Of a stretch of DNA of 64,000 nt, positions 9,222-17,589 are shown in pieces. Every line of letters starts with the position of its first letter. The stretch's first letter is position 1. This DNA is from JAEUKH01 sp964447205. Its GTDB lineage: Bacteria; Myxococcota_A; Polyangia; Polyangiales; Ga0077539. A program made the position numbers and the translations under genes. Location of the stretch: assembly GCA_964447205.1 (NCBI GenBank), contig CAYUSB010000008.1:124001-188000 (forward strand), written 5' to 3'. The notes below the pieces were generated by a model. It worked only from the letters and a program-made list of their open reading frames with translations. It searched no databases and was not told the origin of the DNA.

Positions 9222-12200
9222 TCAGTTGGGGATCTGGTGGCGCATGGTGTAGCGCATCCCGTTGGCCCGGAGGCGCTCGTCGACCACCACGGCGTGGATG
9301 CCGCGCTGGCTCGTGCCGGTGATGCGCGACCCGTAGTTGGGGTTGACGCTGTCGGGGTTGGTCCCGCGGCAGGCGATGGTGCTCGGGGCGTCGTCGTTGC
9401 AGAACACCTGGCTGGCGGTGCGGCCGGCGTACACGTACATGGCCGGGTCGTAGGTGGTGCTGTTGTCGGTGCCCCGGCGCGTCCAGCTCCCGCCGTCTGC
9501 CGAGCAGAGCGAGAAGAGCAGGCTGGCCCCGCCGCAGGAGGTAAACCACCGCATGTCTTCGCCCGACGGGCCGGCGGTGCAGGTGGGGGTGCGGGCGCTG
9601 GTGCCGACCAGGGTGGTCAGCGAGGTGGTGGCGGTGCCCGTGATGGCGGTGGCGTAGAAGAAGCTGCCGTAGTTGGCGGGGATGTGCTGCACCCGGAGGG
9701 TGAAGTTGCCCGCGCTGGTGGCGCTAAACCCGCCGACCGCGATGAAGTACGTGCCGGCGTTGAGGACGGCGCTGGTGCGCGACTGGAGGCCGGAGGTGAA
9801 GCCGCCCGCGGTGCCGCAGCCCGAGTCGTCGTTGCAGGTGTTGGCGACGAGGGCCCCGTTGTTGTCGACGATGTACAGGCGGGTGTCGAAGTTGGAGTCG
9901 CCGCCCGAGGTGTCGGCGTAGAGGATCTCCCGCGTCGACAGGGTGACCCGATACCAGACGTTGAGGGGGGTGGTCCCGCAGCCCGCGGGGCCGTCGAAGG
10001 TCGCCCCCGTGGTGGTGCCGTTGACCGCGGTCTCGCCGGCGGCGAGGGTGAGCGTGGTAGCGCTCGCCCGCGTGTCATTGCTGGGGCGGCACACGCTGGT
10101 GACGCAGGTGGTGCCGGCCCCGCAGACGCGGCCGCAGGCTCCGCAGTGGCTGTTGTTGTTGGTGAGGTTGACGCAGGCCGAGCCGCAGGCGGTCTGCCCG
10201 GTGGGGCACACGCAGGTCCCGCCGGTGCAGGCCGACCCCGTGGGGCACACGCGGCCGCAGGCCCCGCAGTTGCTGGTGTCGGTGGTCAGGGTGCGGCAGG
10301 TGCCGTTGCAGTTGCTCTGGCCGGCGGGGCACACGCAGGCCCCGGCGGTGCAGTTGAAGCCCGTGCCGCAGACGCGGCCGCAGGCCCCGCAGTGGTTGCG
10401 GTCGGTGGCGGGGTTGACGCACGCCCCGCCGCAGAGGAGCTGCCCCGTCGGGCACGCGCAGCGCCCCGCCGTGCAGAGCTGGCCGACCCCGCAGGCCGTG
10501 CCGCAGGTGCCGCAGTGGGCGGCGCTGGTCTGGAGATCGACGCAGGTCGACCCGCAGAGGCTCTGGCCCGTGGGGCACGAGCCGAAGCGCAGCGAGAGGG
10601 TGTAGGCCCCCGACGACGTGCTGCTGAAGCCGTCGACGTAGAGGTTGTGCAGGCCGGCCCCCGCGGGGATGTTGCCCGAGAGGGTCGACTGCAGGCTGCA
10701 CGCGTCGTCGTTGCAGAGGTTGGCGTAGGGCGTACGGCCCGCGCTGCGCTCCTCGAGCACGGTGTCCCAGGTGGCCGCCCCGCAGGTGGAGGCCGTGAAG
10801 GCCGTCTGCACGAAGCTCGGGCAGGTGGTGAAGTAGTACGCCACCTCGGGGCCCGCCCCCGAGCCGCAGGACGTGCTGTGCCCGCTGGTGCCGGTGGTGG
10901 TGCCCATGAAGGTCTGCACGCCGGTGGCGGTGCTGGTGATGCGGTTGACGGCCCCGCCGCCCGCGGGCAGGTGCTGCAGGCGCAGGGTGAAGTTGCCGCT
11001 CCCGGAGCCGAAGCCGCCGACGACGACGTAGTAGGTCCCCGGGGCGAGCACGGCCACGGACTGCGACTGGGTGGTGCTGCACGCGTCGTCGTTGCAGGTC
11101 CCGCTCACCGCGGTGGTGCCCGTGCCGGAGGCGAAGGCGAGGGTGGTGTCGTAGGTCGAGCCGAAGGTGTCGGCGTAGACCACCTCGCGCTGGGTGAGGG
11201 TGAAGCGGTAGAACACGTCGGGGCCGGCGCCGCATGCGCCCTGGCGGGTGGCCCCGGTGGTGGAGCCCATGACCGTCACCGACGGGGAGGCGAGGTTGAG
11301 CACGATGGCGTCAGCGGGCAGGTCATTGGCCGGGGCCATCGCGGCGCAGACGCCCGCGCGGCAGTTTTGCCCGGTGGGGCACATCCGGTTGCAGGCCCCG
11401 CAGTGGGCGTTGCTGTTCTGCGTGTCGGTGCAGGTGTCGCCGCAGAGGGTCTGGCCCATGGGGCACACGCACGAGCCCGCGGTGCACGACTGCCCGGCCC
11501 GGCACGAGATGCCGCAGGCCCCGCAGTTGGCGGTGTCGGTCTGGAGGTTGACGCAGGCGTCGTTGCAGAGCGACTCGCCCATGCCGCAGCTGCGGCGACA
11601 GGTGCCGGCGTTGCAGGCCTGCCCGGTGGCGCAGGCGTTGCCGCAGGCCCCGCAGTTGCTGGCGCTCGACTGCAGGTCGACGCAGACCCCGTTGCAGGCC
11701 GTCTGTCCCATCGGGCAGGCGAGCTGGCACGACCCGGCGGTGCAGCCCTGGCCCATGGGGCAGGCGTTGGCGCAGGCCCCGCAGTTGGTCGCGTCGGTCT
11801 GGAGGTCGACGCAGGTCTGGGAGCCCATGGCGGAGACGCAGATGGTACGGGGGGCGCTGCAGACCACGCTGCAGGTGCCCATCACGCACATCTGACCCAT
11901 GGCGCAGGCGTTGCCGCAGGCCCCGCAGTTGGCCGCGTCGGTCTGGGTGTTGACGCACACCGGGGTGGCCCCGCAGAGAGACTCGCCGGGGGCGCAGTTG
12001 GGGGTGCACACGCCCGTCCGGCACGACTGCCCCGCGGGACAGACAGTGCCGCAGGTGCCGCAGTTGTTGTTGTTGCTCTGCACGTCGATGCAGGCCCCGG
12101 CGCAGAAGGCCTCGCCGGTGGGACAGCTCGGGCCCGTATCCTCGGGGCGAGCCACGTCCTCGGGAGTCGCCGCGTCCTCAGGGGTGCCGGTGTCGACGGG

Positions 12201-12539
12201 GGTGCCGGTGTCGACGGGGGTGCCGGTGTCTTCGGGGGCGCCGGTGTCGACGGGGGTGCCGGTGTCTTCGGGGGTGCCGGTGTCGACGGGGGTGCCGGTG
12301 TCCTCGGGCTGGCCGGCGTCCTTGTCGATCACGCCCGTGTCGACGGGCTGTCCGGTGTCGGCGGGGGGACCCGTGTCGATGGGCTGTCCGGTGTCGACGG
12401 GGGCGCCCGTGTCGACCTTGCTGCCGAGGTCCTGGGTGGTGCCCGCGTCCTCGTCGGGGTTGGTGTTGGTGCCCGAGCCCCCGCACGCGGCGAGGAGCAG
12501 GACGGGCATCAACCACAAGCGGTTTTTCGTTGCCTTCAA
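9222..12539 (-). CDS. Cysteine-rich repeat lipoprotein, paralogue B
   Basis: A 1105-residue paralogue of the neighbouring lipoprotein. It starts at TTG with GGAGG seven bases upstream and has a near-identical signal peptide with lipobox LAAC (Cys19). The linker (about residues 30-135) is made of VDTGTP and EDTGTP units. There follow about eight consecutive cysteine modules (consensus C-x-x-GQ-x-x-C-x-x-x-C-V-D/N-LQ-T/S-x-x-x-NCGACG), a beta-rich domain pair, a second block of about five cysteine modules, and two C-terminal beta-rich domains with CNDDSGC-type motifs. Disulfide-rich architecture and lipid anchor point to the outer surface or periplasm. No enzyme motif was found. Compared with paralogue A it carries many more cysteine modules, so the array has expanded or contracted since duplication. 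Confidence 0.85.
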   Translation of the reverse strand: MKATKNRLWLMPVLLLAACGGSGTNTNPDEDAGTTQDLGSKVDTGAPVDTGQPIDTGPPADTGQPVDTGVIDKDAGQPEDTGTPVDTGTPEDTGTPVDTGAPEDTGTPVDTGTPVDTGTPEDAATPEDVARPEDTGPSCPTGEAFCAGACIDVQSNNNNCGTCGTVCPAGQSCRTGVCTPNCAPGESLCGATPVCVNTQTDAANCGACGNACAMGQMCVMGTCSVVCSAPRTICVSAMGSQTCVDLQTDATNCGACANACPMGQGCTAGSCQLACPMGQTACNGVCVDLQSSASNCGACGNACATGQACNAGTCRRSCGMGESLCNDACVNLQTDTANCGACGISCRAGQSCTAGSCVCPMGQTLCGDTCTDTQNSNAHCGACNRMCPTGQNCRAGVCAAMAPANDLPADAIVLNLASPSVTVMGSTTGATRQGACGAGPDVFYRFTLTQREVVYADTFGSTYDTTLAFASGTGTTAVSGTCNDDACSTTQSQSVAVLAPGTYYVVVGGFGSGSGNFTLRLQHLPAGGGAVNRITSTATGVQTFMGTTTGTSGHSTSCGSGAGPEVAYYFTTCPSFVQTAFTASTCGAATWDTVLEERSAGRTPYANLCNDDACSLQSTLSGNIPAGAGLHNLYVDGFSSTSSGAYTLSLRFGSCPTGQSLCGSTCVDLQTSAAHCGTCGTACGVGQLCTAGRCACPTGQLLCGGACVNPATDRNHCGACGRVCGTGFNCTAGACVCPAGQSNCNGTCRTLTTDTSNCGACGRVCPTGSACTGGTCVCPTGQTACGSACVNLTNNNSHCGACGRVCGAGTTCVTSVCRPSNDTRASATTLTLAAGETAVNGTTTGATFDGPAGCGTTPLNVWYRVTLSTREILYADTSGGDSNFDTRLYIVDNNGALVANTCNDDSGCGTAGGFTSGLQSRTSAVLNAGTYFIAVGGFSATSAGNFTLRVQHIPANYGSFFYATAITGTATTSLTTLVGTSARTPTCTAGPSGEDMRWFTSCGGASLLFSLCSADGGSWTRRGTDNSTTYDPAMYVYAGRTASQVFCNDDAPSTIACRGTNPDSVNPNYGSRITGTSQRGIHAVVVDERLRANGMRYTMRHQIPN
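12138..12426. repeat. 18-bp tandem repeats (VDTGTP/EDTGTP linker)
   Basis: About a dozen copies of an 18-bp unit and its variants (plus-strand core GGTGCCGGTGTCGACGGG) encode the Asp-Thr-Gly-Thr-Pro linker of the second cysteine-rich lipoprotein. Some adjacent units are nearly identical, a sign of recent slippage or unequal recombination. Confidence 0.85.
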
Positions 12540-12546
12540 AGGGATA

Positions 12547-12551
12547 CCTCC
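12547..12551 (-). promoter_or_regulatory. Ribosome-binding site deciding a TTG start
   Basis: GGAGG on the minus strand stands seven bases before TTG 12537-12539, the same arrangement as at the paralogous lipoprotein, so the TTG start is conserved between the two copies. Confidence 0.8.
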
Positions 12552-12766
12552 GGATGCAAAACATGGGCGAGCGTGCGTCGTCCGTCTCCAGCGGGAGGGG
12601 AGATGCTACGCCCGGCGCTAAGCTCGATCGGGTCTATGCAACGCGGATGTGAGAGTGCGGTCAACCCCCTGCGGAGAGAAAACCTCGCCTGTCGGTGGGT
12701 TGCCGGGTGTGTGGTGGGGATTGGGAGGAGGAAGCGCTGTCGTGGAGCGTACGGGAGGGGATTGAG

Positions 12767-14164
12767 TCAGGTGGGCTCGGTCGTGCGTACGGGGACCGGG
12801 ACCTCAGGGGTCACGTCCATCGAGAGCCCCTCGACCCCGAGCGAGCTCGGCAGGGCTGCCGGGCTCTGCCCCCCGCCCTCCACCGCCCCGGGAACCCCCT
12901 GGAGATACAGCACCGCCACCTGGCGCAGGGGCCCCATGAGCACGTCGGCCACGGCGTCTCCGGCGCCTGCCATGGCCTTGACCCGCAGCTCGCGGGCGAG
13001 CTTCGAGGTCATCTCGCTCTGGCCCATGGGCAGGGCCTGGAGCCCCACGGAGAGCAGGGCCGACAGGAGCGAGGTGCCGAGCTCGGTCTCCAGAAAGCCG
13101 GCGATGCGCGTGCGGAGGGAGGCGTCGTCGGGGGCGAGGTGCCGCGAGAGCAGGCCGACGATGGGCTCGCGGGCGAGCTTGACAAACTGCGACCCGGCGA
13201 GGCGCCACGCGGCTTCGCCCGCGTCGGCTTCGAGGGTCTTGAGCACGGGGGCGATCTTGTCACTCATGGTCTGGGCTGCCTTCTTCTCCGGCGCTGCTTC
13301 GCCGGCTGCGTGATCTTGATTCATCGTGGCGGTCTTCGGGGTGAGCCCGTTGGGGGTGTCGCCGGGGGTCTCGGGAACCCAGCCCTCGGCCCGCTCGGCC
13401 CGGGTGAGGAGGAGGCAGGCCGTACGGGCGAGCCACAACCCCGCCGCGCGCCCGTGCTCGCTCCGGGCCTCCTGGGCGTGGGCCCGAGAGGCCAGGGCCC
13501 AGGCGGCCTCCAGGAGCCCCCTCCGGGCCCAACGGCGCCGCATCCCGAGAGGAGCCCCCACCCAGGACTGCACCCCATCCTTGCGGGCCACCCGGTCGGC
13601 CCGCTGGACCGCCCCCCGCACGAGCTCGTCCACGGAGTGGCCGCCCACGACCAGGAGCGAGGCGATGTGCTTGAGCTGGTGGAGGTACACCGCCAGGAAG
13701 GGGCCCTCGGGGCTGTGGGGGTCGGTGTCGTCGCGGGCCGCGGTGAAGGCCTCGCGGGTGGCGTCGACCAGCACCTCAAACGGAGCCTGCGAGGCCACGT
13801 CGTCGGCGCAGGCCAGGCGCGGGGCGCTCGCCGCGAGCTCCCAGGCTGTCTGCTCCACCGCGGCCCGCAGGGCGAGGTCGCCTTCGGCCCCCACCGCCTC
13901 GCTCAGGGCCCGCACCGACCACACGAGGGTCACCCGGGCCGCCATCTCGTGGCAGGCCGCCGGGGCCAGGGGGAGCTCGGCCCGGGCCGCGCTCGTGGCC
14001 ACCGCCACGGCCGTCGACACCCCGCCCCCCGGGAGGCTCTCCCGAAGGCCCGTGAGCATCGCTCCCCCAATGCGCCGGGACCGCTCGTCCCAGGGATGAT
14101 CGCGCCAGGGCCCCCCCTCCAGGGCCCTGACCACCACCCGTTGTGCTTGTGCTGACAGCTGCAT
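12767..14164 (-). CDS. Uncharacterised 465-residue protein
   Basis: I do not recognise this protein. I chose ATG 14164 because GAGAGGG lies about seven bases upstream; the frame is open further upstream, so a longer form cannot be excluded. The first ~300 residues are Ala/Arg-rich and helical, with no signal peptide and no motif I can name. A charged linker (AGEAAPEKKAAQ, about residues 287-298) leads to a second helical part (SDKIAPVLKTLEADAGEAAW onward), followed by a hydrophobic stretch LSALLSVGLQALPMG, a Gly/Ala segment and a Pro/Val-rich tail. The two halves look like separate domains. It is divergent from the M20 peptidase gene, so the two may share a 153-bp control region. Codon use matches its neighbours. 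Confidence 0.65.
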   Translation of the reverse strand: MQLSAQAQRVVVRALEGGPWRDHPWDERSRRIGGAMLTGLRESLPGGGVSTAVAVATSAARAELPLAPAACHEMAARVTLVWSVRALSEAVGAEGDLALRAAVEQTAWELAASAPRLACADDVASQAPFEVLVDATREAFTAARDDTDPHSPEGPFLAVYLHQLKHIASLLVVGGHSVDELVRGAVQRADRVARKDGVQSWVGAPLGMRRRWARRGLLEAAWALASRAHAQEARSEHGRAAGLWLARTACLLLTRAERAEGWVPETPGDTPNGLTPKTATMNQDHAAGEAAPEKKAAQTMSDKIAPVLKTLEADAGEAAWRLAGSQFVKLAREPIVGLLSRHLAPDDASLRTRIAGFLETELGTSLLSALLSVGLQALPMGQSEMTSKLARELRVKAMAGAGDAVADVLMGPLRQVAVLYLQGVPGAVEGGGQSPAALPSSLGVEGLSMDVTPEVPVPVRTTEPT

Positions 14165-14304
14165 CGGCAATCCCTCTCGCCCGGCGATGAGCACAACCCT
14201 ACGGTCGCTCCGGGCCCCCCGCAACCTCCACCCCGGGACGAAGGTGACATAACCTGTCATGGGGTGTCCCCCGAGGCGGAGAGGTGGCAGGCTGGTGGGG
14301 CGAC

Positions 14305-14310
14305 GGGAGG
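14305..14310 (+). promoter_or_regulatory. Ribosome-binding site deciding a GTG start
   Basis: GGGAGG is seven bases before GTG 14318. It favours that start for the M20 peptidase over the GTG at 14264, which has no good ribosome-binding site and would add 18 Gly/Ala-rich residues not expected in the family. Confidence 0.65.
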
Positions 14311-14317
14311 TGCATGG

Positions 14318-15457
14318 GTGCTCAAGGACGGTTTGTTGTGGTTGCGGTCGCAGCGGACGGAGATGGAGGGCTGTCTGCGCAGGCTGGTGGAGCAGTCGTC
14401 GCACAGCGCGGACAAGGGTGGGTGCGACGCCGTGGGGGCCCTGTTGCGGCAGGAGGTTCCGCTTGGGTGCGAGGGGGTTTTGAGCTCGAGGTATGGGGAG
14501 CATTTGTTTTTTTCGGGAGGGGGCGGGGCCGGGGCGGGGGGGGTGATGCTGGTGGGGCACCTGGACACGGTGTTTCCCGCGGAGGTGTTCGCGGGGTACC
14601 GGGTCGACGGGGGGCTGGCCCGGGGCCCTGGGGTCCTGGACATGAAGGGGGGCCTGGTGGTGGTGGTGTTCGCCCTGCGGGCCTTGCGCGAGGCCGACCT
14701 CCTGCCGCAGATCGCCCTCACCTTCGCGGTGGTCTCGGACGAGGAGGTGGGCTCCCCCGACAGCGCCCCCCACCTGCGGGCCCGCGCCCGGGGGGCCTCC
14801 TGCGCCCTGGTCTTCGAGGCCGGGCGGGCGGGCGACGCCGTCATCACCCGCCGCAAGGGCGTCGGGCGGGTCACGGTCGTGGCCACGGGGCGGGGGGCCC
14901 ACGCGGGCAACGACCACGCGGCCGGGGCCAACGCCCTGTGGGGGCTCTGTCGGTTCGTCGACAGGGCCCAGGGGCTCACGGACCATGGGCGGGCTCGGAC
15001 GGTCAACGTCGGGCGCCTCGAAGGGGGACTCGGGACCAACACCGTCCCCGACGCGGGCCGGGCCATGCTGGAGTACCGCTACGCCACCCAGGCCGACGGG
15101 GCAGACCTGCGGGCCGCCCTCTCCGCCGCGGCCCTCGGCCACGGGGTCCCCGGGGTGGACCTCGCCCTGCACGACGGCCCCCAGCGCCCCTGCCTCGAGC
15201 GCACCCCCGCCAGCGCCGCCCTCTGCGCCGCCTACGGTCGTCACCAGCGCGAGGCCGGGCTCGACTTCTCCGAGGCGGCCCTCCTCGGAGGCGGGAGCGA
15301 CGCGGCCTACACCGCCGCCGAGGGGGTGCCCAGCATCGACGGCCTCGGGCCGCGCGGACGCGGGTTTCACACCCTCGACGAGTACGTCGAGCTCGACTCC
15401 CTCGTGCCCAAGGCCGAGGCCCTCGCGCGTTTCCTGGCGACCCACGCGCGGTCGTAG
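14318..15457 (+). CDS. M20 family zinc metallopeptidase (carboxypeptidase G2-like)
   Basis: Cytoplasmic di-zinc exopeptidase, 379 residues, the usual length for the family. The metal and catalytic residues are visible: His81 and catalytic Asp83 in GHLDTV, bridging Asp108 in LDMKGG, the Glu142-Glu143 pair in SDEEVGS, and His351 near the C-terminus in GRGFHTLDEYVE. The inserted dimerisation domain lies between (about residues 175-285). Order and spacing match glutamate carboxypeptidase/ArgE-DapE-type M20 enzymes, with the glutamate carboxypeptidase subgroup the best fit by pattern. No signal peptide is seen with the start used. It is divergent from an unknown gene and is followed 53 bases later by a small membrane protein. 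Confidence 0.9.
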   Translation: MLKDGLLWLRSQRTEMEGCLRRLVEQSSHSADKGGCDAVGALLRQEVPLGCEGVLSSRYGEHLFFSGGGGAGAGGVMLVGHLDTVFPAEVFAGYRVDGGLARGPGVLDMKGGLVVVVFALRALREADLLPQIALTFAVVSDEEVGSPDSAPHLRARARGASCALVFEAGRAGDAVITRRKGVGRVTVVATGRGAHAGNDHAAGANALWGLCRFVDRAQGLTDHGRARTVNVGRLEGGLGTNTVPDAGRAMLEYRYATQADGADLRAALSAAALGHGVPGVDLALHDGPQRPCLERTPASAALCAAYGRHQREAGLDFSEAALLGGGSDAAYTAAEGVPSIDGLGPRGRGFHTLDEYVELDSLVPKAEALARFLATHARS

Positions 15458-15510
15458 GGCGGGCGGAGGTGCTCCTCGCCCTCGACCCGCGGTAGGGTCT
15501 CGGCCCCCCA

Positions 15511-15990
15511 ATGGACCCATCCCCCCCGGAGCCCCTCCCCCCCGCGCCGATGGCCCCCGGGCACGACCCCCAGACCCGCTGGATCTCCGTGGCCGGGGCC
15601 GTGGCCGCCCTCGGGGTCCTCCTCCTGCACGCCGCGGCGGGCCCGCGGTACCGCACCGACGACCCCGCGGGAGACCTGTTCTCGCAGCAGCTCTCGATGC
15701 TGGCGGGGCTCACGGTGGCGTCGTTTCTGACGACGGCCCCCGAGCGGCGGCGGTGGGTGTACGTGATGGCCTTCCCCGCCATGGCGGCCGGGGTGCTGTT
15801 TCCGTGGCTCCACGTGCTGGCCCCCGAGGCGAGCACGGCCTACCGGATGCTCAACGCCCTGGCCCCGGTGGGCACGGCCCTCCTGGCCTTCGGGGTCACC
15901 TGGGCCCTGCGCATGACCGCGGCCGACGACGCCGCCCGCATCGTCGGGGCCCAGTCCCTGGGTGATGAAGCGCGCCGCCCGGGGAAGTAG
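15511..15990 (+). CDS. Small four-helix membrane protein
   Basis: A 159-residue protein with a Pro-rich cytoplasmic-looking N-terminus and about four hydrophobic segments (near residues 25-45, 60-77, 84-107 and 112-133). I recognise no family motif. It is in the same orientation as the M20 peptidase 53 bases upstream. The ATG has no strong ribosome-binding site. It faces the convergent rsmB gene across about 115 bases of somewhat less GC-rich sequence in which I see no clear hairpin. Confidence 0.6.
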   Translation: MDPSPPEPLPPAPMAPGHDPQTRWISVAGAVAALGVLLLHAAAGPRYRTDDPAGDLFSQQLSMLAGLTVASFLTTAPERRRWVYVMAFPAMAAGVLFPWLHVLAPEASTAYRMLNALAPVGTALLAFGVTWALRMTAADDAARIVGAQSLGDEARRPGK

Positions 15991-16105
15991 GGGACGAGAC
16001 CATTGGTCAACTCAGTTTACAATACTGCTCTCCGGAAGTCGCGTCGGAGTCCCGCGGGCGGCGCAGAGGCACCCTAGCGCGGGCGGGGCGACCCGTCGAG
16101 GGCCC

Positions 16106-17572
16106 TCACCCCACGCGGCGGAGGCGGTGCACGACGAAGCCGTCGGTGCCGTGCAGGTCGCTGCGCAGGACGACCCGGGCCGGACCGTCCTGGCCGAGGG
16201 CCTCGGCGGGGGCCGTGACCTCGGCGGGGTCGATCGTGCTCCAGCGGCCGGGAGACTGGGCGCACAGGTCGGCCACCACGGCGTCGCCCTCGGCCCGGGT
16301 GAGGGTGCACACCGCATACACAAGCACTCCCCCCGGCCGAACGAGGGGGGCCACCGCGGCCAGGATGGCCCGTTGTGTGGCCACCAGGGCCTCCCAGGCG
16401 GCCTCGTCGCGGAGGCGGGCCAGGAGGTCGGGCCGGTGCCCGAGGGTGCCCAGGCCCGAGCAGGGGGCGTCGACGAGGACGGCGTCGTACCCGTCGGCGG
16501 GGGCGGCCGGGCCGAGGGCCCCGAGGCCGCGGGTGAGGTCGACGGGGAAGGTGGCGAGGGTGATCCCGGGGTCGAGCCCGAGGCGTCGCAGCTCGGCCGA
16601 GAGCCGACGGAGCTTGTCGGGGAAGAGGTCGGTGGCGTGCAGGACCCCAGCGCCATCGAGGGCCGCGGCCAGCACGGCGCTCTTGCCCCCGCGCCCGGCG
16701 CACACGTCGAGGACCCGCATCCCCGGGCGGACCCGGGCGAGGTGGGCCACGAGTTGGGCCCCTTCTTCTTGCACGCCGTACAGGCCCTCGGCGTAGGCCC
16801 GGGTGCGGGTGGGGTCGCCCCCGCCCCAGACCTTGACGGCCCCGGGGCAGAGCGGGGCCGGGGCGGCCCGGGCCTGGGGGAGCTCGTCGGTGAGGCGGGC
16901 CGCGAGGGCCTCGACCGTGGTGCGGCGTGGGTTGATCCGGAGGGTGACGGGGGGGTCGGGCTGGAGGGTGGCCCGCAGGTGGGCCTCGGCGGCCTCGGGG
17001 CCGAGGAGGTCGGCGATGCGGGCCCGGGCGGTGTCGGGCAGGCTCTGCAGGGCGAGGGTGACCCGGGCGTCGTCGGGGAGGGGGTCGGGGCGGGTGAGGG
17101 CGAGCTTGCGCAGGACGGCGTTGGCGAAGCCGGCGAGGCCGACGGAGCGGGCCCGCTTGAGGTGCTCGACGGCCTCGTGCACCGCGGCCCGAGGCGGCAC
17201 CCGCTGGAGCCCGAGGATCTGATACGCCGCCACGCGCAAGACAGCCCGAGAGAGGGCGTCGAGGCGGGTGAGGGAGGCGGCCCCGTCGCGGCAGTGGGGG
17301 GCGAGGGCGTCGTCGAGGGCCGTGGCGGTGCGCAGGACCCCGTAGGTGAGCTCGGTGGCGAGGGCCCGGTCGGCGTCGGACAGGGGCGGGGCCCGGTGCA
17401 GGGCGGCGTCGAGGGCCGCGGCGGCGAAGGCCCGGTCGGCCTCGACGCGCACGAGGACCTCGGCGGCCCGATGACGAGGATTGGCGCGGGAGGGCAGGGA
17501 CACGGCGGGTTCGTAGCACACCCTCCGCGGGGCCGTGGAGGCGGTCTGTGCGGAGCCGTCGGTCAAAGCCAT
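16106..17572 (-). CDS. rsmB: 16S rRNA cytosine-5 methyltransferase RsmB
   Basis: SAM-dependent enzyme that methylates C967 of 16S rRNA in E. coli. The N-terminal NusB-like helical domain (about residues 30-155; AYQILGLQRVPPRAAVHEAVE) is followed by the Rossmann methyltransferase domain. In it are the SAM-binding motif VLDVCAGRGGKS, the catalytic motif IV DAPCSGLGTLGHRPD and motif VI YAVCTLTRAEGD with the second cysteine. At 488 residues it is slightly longer than the usual 430-450. The ATG at 17572 has no clear ribosome-binding site, and a GTG about 25 codons in (just before SLPSRANPRHRAA) would give a protein starting closer to the family norm. It is divergent from the kinase gene with only 17 bases between starts as annotated. 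Confidence 0.92.
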   Translation of the reverse strand: MALTDGSAQTASTAPRRVCYEPAVSLPSRANPRHRAAEVLVRVEADRAFAAAALDAALHRAPPLSDADRALATELTYGVLRTATALDDALAPHCRDGAASLTRLDALSRAVLRVAAYQILGLQRVPPRAAVHEAVEHLKRARSVGLAGFANAVLRKLALTRPDPLPDDARVTLALQSLPDTARARIADLLGPEAAEAHLRATLQPDPPVTLRINPRRTTVEALAARLTDELPQARAAPAPLCPGAVKVWGGGDPTRTRAYAEGLYGVQEEGAQLVAHLARVRPGMRVLDVCAGRGGKSAVLAAALDGAGVLHATDLFPDKLRRLSAELRRLGLDPGITLATFPVDLTRGLGALGPAAPADGYDAVLVDAPCSGLGTLGHRPDLLARLRDEAAWEALVATQRAILAAVAPLVRPGGVLVYAVCTLTRAEGDAVVADLCAQSPGRWSTIDPAEVTAPAEALGQDGPARVVLRSDLHGTDGFVVHRLRRVG

Positions 17573-17589
17573 GCTACGGTCGTGGCGCT

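Noticed and set aside
9030..13313. A 1427-codon plus-strand open frame over the second cysteine-rich lipoprotein
   Set aside because: It mirrors the repeat structure of the real lipoprotein gene on the other strand and has no motif of its own.
16000..16040. A sigma-70-type promoter around TTGACC/TACAAT-like words
   Set aside because: The spacing on either strand is wrong for a -35/-10 pair, and the region lies between convergent genes.
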